DNA from: an uncultured Porphyromonas sp.
GTDB taxonomy: Bacteria > Bacteroidota > Bacteroidia > Bacteroidales > Porphyromonadaceae
Assembly: GCF_938046015.1 (NCBI RefSeq)
Contig: NZ_CALIXW010000042.1
Location: forward strand, 1-32,139
Length of the DNA: 32,139 nt
Direction of reading: 5' to 3'
A program made the translations under genes and the position numbers. Below the pieces are notes generated by a model, which ran no database searches, was not told the DNA's origin, and was given only the letters and a program-made list of their open reading frames with translations. Within the stretch, counting starts at the first letter, position 1; each line of letters starts with the position of its first letter. Shown one piece after another: positions 30,045 through 32,139 of the stretch.

Positions 30045-32139
30045 ATGCTACAGCCAATTAGCAAGACAATCATCCTTCCCGATGGCAGAGAGATCGTCAT
30101 CGAGACAGGTAAGCTAGCCAAGCAGGCTGACGGTGCTGTTACCCTACGCATGGGGAACACCGTCCTGCTAGCTACCGTATGCGCCGCCAAGGACGCCAAC
30201 CCCGGGGTAGACTTCATGCCCCTGCAGGTGGAGTACAAGGAGAAGTACGCCGCCTTTGGTCGCTTCCCTGGAGGCTTCACGCGCCGTGAAGGCAAGGCTT
30301 CGGACTACGAGATCCTGACCTGCCGCCTCGTCGACCGTGCACTACGTCCCCTCTTCCCAGATGACTACCATGCAGAGGTCTTCGTCAACGTCATCCTCTT
30401 CTCTACCGACGGGGTAGATATGCCGGATGCACTGGCTGGGCTCGCTGCCTCTGCTGCATTGGCTGTATCCGACATTCCCTTCAATGGCCCCATCAGTGAG
30501 GTGCGCGTAGCGCGCGTCGATGGCGAGCTCATCATCAACCCCACCTTCGAGCAGCTAGAGCGTGCCGACATCGAGCTGATGGTCGGTGCTACCCTGGACA
30601 ACATCATGATGGTCGAGGGTGAGATGCAGGAGGTCCAGGAGGCCGAGATGCTCGAGGCGATCAAGGCTGCCCACGAGGCCATCAAGGTACAGTGCCAGGC
30701 TCAGCTCGAGCTCAGCGAAGCAGTAGGCAAGCTCGTCAAGCGCACCTATTGCCACGAGGAGAACGACGAGGAGCTGCGCAAGGACGTCCATGACTCCTGC
30801 TACAGCAAGGCCTATGCTGTCGCCATCTCGGGCACGGATAAGCACGCTCGTGCTGAGGCCTTCGAAGCCATCGTCGAGGAGTACAAGGCTAAGTTTACCG
30901 AAGAGGAACTCGAGACCAAGGCTCCGCTGATCGCTCGCTACTACCACGACGTAGAGAAGGAAGCTATGCGTCGCGCTATCCTCGATGAGGGCAAGCGTCT
31001 CGATGGTCGTAAGACGACGGAGATCCGCCCTATCTGGATCGAGACCGACTACCTCCCAGGCCCCCACGGCTCGGCTGTCTTCACCCGCGGCGAGACGCAG
31101 TCGCTGACGACCGTCACGCTCGGTACCAAGAGCGATGAGAAGCTCGTCGATGACGTGCTCAACTACGGCAAGGAGCGCTTCCTGCTGCACTACAACTTCC
31201 CTCCCTTCTCCACGGGTGACGCTCGCCCACAGCGTGGTGTAGGTCGTCGTGAGATCGGTCACGGGAACCTCGCACACCGCGCCCTCAAGCGCATGCTGCC
31301 CAAGGACTACCCCTACGTAGTACGCGTCGTATCCGATATCCTCGAGTCCAATGGCTCCTCCTCTATGGCTACGGTCTGCGCCGGTACGCTTGCCCTGCGT
31401 GACGCTGGAGTGCCCCTGGCTAAGCCCGTATCTGGGATTGCTATGGGGCTGATCTCCGAGAATAAGGGTACGAACTATGCCATCCTCTCCGACATCCTCG
31501 GCGATGAGGACCACCTCGGCGATATGGACTTCAAGGTAACGGGTACCGCCGACGGGATCACTGCCACGCAGATGGACATCAAGGTCGACGGCCTCAGCTA
31601 CGAGATCCTCGAGCGTGCACTGGCTCAGGCTCGTGAGGGTCGCCTGCACATCCTCGGTAAGATCATGGAGGCTCAGCCTGAGACCCGCGATGACCTCAAG
31701 CCCCACGCTCCACGCATCGTCACCCTGCGTATCGGCAAGGAATTCATCGGTGCTGTCATCGGCCCTGGTGGTAAGGTCATCCAGGGGATGCAGGAGAAGA
31801 GCGGTGCCTACATCAGCATCGACGAGGTCGATGGTGTGGGCGTCGTAGAGATCAGCGCCTCCAACAAGGAAGCTATCGACACGGCCGTCGCTCTGATCAA
31901 GGGCATCGTCGCTATGCCTGAGGTAGGCGAAGTATATCAGGGTAAGATCAGCTCCGTGATGCCCTATGGCTGCTTCGTCGAGTTCCTCCCCGGCAAGGAC
32001 GGTCTGCTCCATATCTCTGAGATCGACTGGAAGCGCTATGAGACCATCGAGGAGACAGGCCTTGAGGCTGGTCAGCCCATCGAGGTCAAGCTGATCGACG
32101 TGGACCAGAAGACGGGCAAGTTCAAGCTCAGTCGCCGTG
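30045..32139 (+). CDS. pnp: Polyribonucleotide nucleotidyltransferase (partial, cut by window end)
   Basis: PNPase, the phosphorolytic 3'-5' exoribonuclease of RNA decay. The window holds 698 codons from the ATG at 30045 and no stop. Domains in order: first RNase PH-like core (1 to about 230, with GRFPGGFTRREGK), an all-helical linker, second RNase PH core (about 320-550, with GDARPQRGVGRREIGHG and the active-site GDEDHLGDMDFKV region), a KH domain (FIGAVIGPGGKVIQ, about 560-615), and an S1 domain (YQGKISSVMPYGCFVEF, about 625 onward). The start is supported by MLQPISKTIILPDGREIVIETGKLA, a typical N-terminus. Its promoter box is 42 bp upstream. A long open frame on the opposite strand is a codon shadow. 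Confidence 0.97.
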   Translation, partial: MLQPISKTIILPDGREIVIETGKLAKQADGAVTLRMGNTVLLATVCAAKDANPGVDFMPLQVEYKEKYAAFGRFPGGFTRREGKASDYEILTCRLVDRALRPLFPDDYHAEVFVNVILFSTDGVDMPDALAGLAASAALAVSDIPFNGPISEVRVARVDGELIINPTFEQLERADIELMVGATLDNIMMVEGEMQEVQEAEMLEAIKAAHEAIKVQCQAQLELSEAVGKLVKRTYCHEENDEELRKDVHDSCYSKAYAVAISGTDKHARAEAFEAIVEEYKAKFTEEELETKAPLIARYYHDVEKEAMRRAILDEGKRLDGRKTTEIRPIWIETDYLPGPHGSAVFTRGETQSLTTVTLGTKSDEKLVDDVLNYGKERFLLHYNFPPFSTGDARPQRGVGRREIGHGNLAHRALKRMLPKDYPYVVRVVSDILESNGSSSMATVCAGTLALRDAGVPLAKPVSGIAMGLISENKGTNYAILSDILGDEDHLGDMDFKVTGTADGITATQMDIKVDGLSYEILERALAQAREGRLHILGKIMEAQPETRDDLKPHAPRIVTLRIGKEFIGAVIGPGGKVIQGMQEKSGAYISIDEVDGVGVVEISASNKEAIDTAVALIKGIVAMPEVGEVYQGKISSVMPYGCFVEFLPGKDGLLHISEIDWKRYETIEETGLEAGQPIEVKLIDVDQKTGKFKLSRR

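Noticed and set aside
30555..32012. 485-codon minus-strand open frame inside pnp
   Set aside because: The plus strand encodes unmistakable PNPase domains over the whole interval; the antisense product is low-complexity, rich in Leu, Val and Asp, as expected of a codon shadow.

Overview
The window reads as chromosomal DNA of a GC-rich Bacteroidales, most likely a Porphyromonas-type anaerobe. The support is a Bacteroidetes-specific lipoprotein family (DUF4837), a PiT transporter with a PhoU-like tail, a tiny Lys/Arg-rich protein next to RNase E/G, MeaB, and Bacteroidetes-type promoters (TAnnTTTG at -7) in front of many genes. I see no rRNA, tRNA, insertion sequence, prophage or CRISPR array. 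Twenty protein genes plus one 30-residue gene account for nearly all coding DNA.

Layout. On the minus strand, reading down from 8970 to 57: dnaN, a DnaQ-like exonuclease, coaBC, recN, hemG and a cation diffusion facilitator, closely spaced and probably one operon; then a repeat-bearing gap and galM with its own promoter. A second minus block holds gcvP (own promoter and a terminator hairpin) and a DUF1697 gene. From 13414 to 19043 a plus-strand operon carries a DUF4837 lipoprotein, pdxA and an AddA-type helicase-nuclease, ending in a strong terminator. A small outer-membrane beta-barrel gene follows and converges on a minus operon recR - GNAT acetyltransferase - ligA - PiT phosphate transporter. 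Next on the minus strand are HU, the 30-residue basic protein and RNase E/G, then meaB; pnp (polynucleotide phosphorylase) is divergent from meaB and runs off the right edge. DNA replication and repair (dnaN, exonuclease, recN, addA, recR, ligA) and RNA turnover (rng, pnp) are strongly represented.

The most unusual content is intergenic. Four gaps (between galM and the CDF gene, dnaN and DUF1697, addA and the barrel gene, meaB and pnp) each contain an 82-bp element built to one plan: four imperfect 16-bp palindromes of the type TGAGGGATATCAGTCA, separated by variable 6-bp spacers, giving an exact 22-bp period. The palindrome centres follow a near-constant order (ATAT, ACGT, ATAG or a variant, ATAT). 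A fifth gap (gcvP/DUF4837) carries four copies of a different AT-rich 16-mer with the same 16+6 spacing, followed in perfect register by one copy of the palindromic unit. A related AT-rich motif occurs as a 22-bp-spaced pair or singly near three of the four arrays. The meaB/pnp gap also contains mutually exclusive inverted repeats that could form a switching RNA structure. These arrays are the best candidate for an undescribed regulatory or mobile repeat system here.
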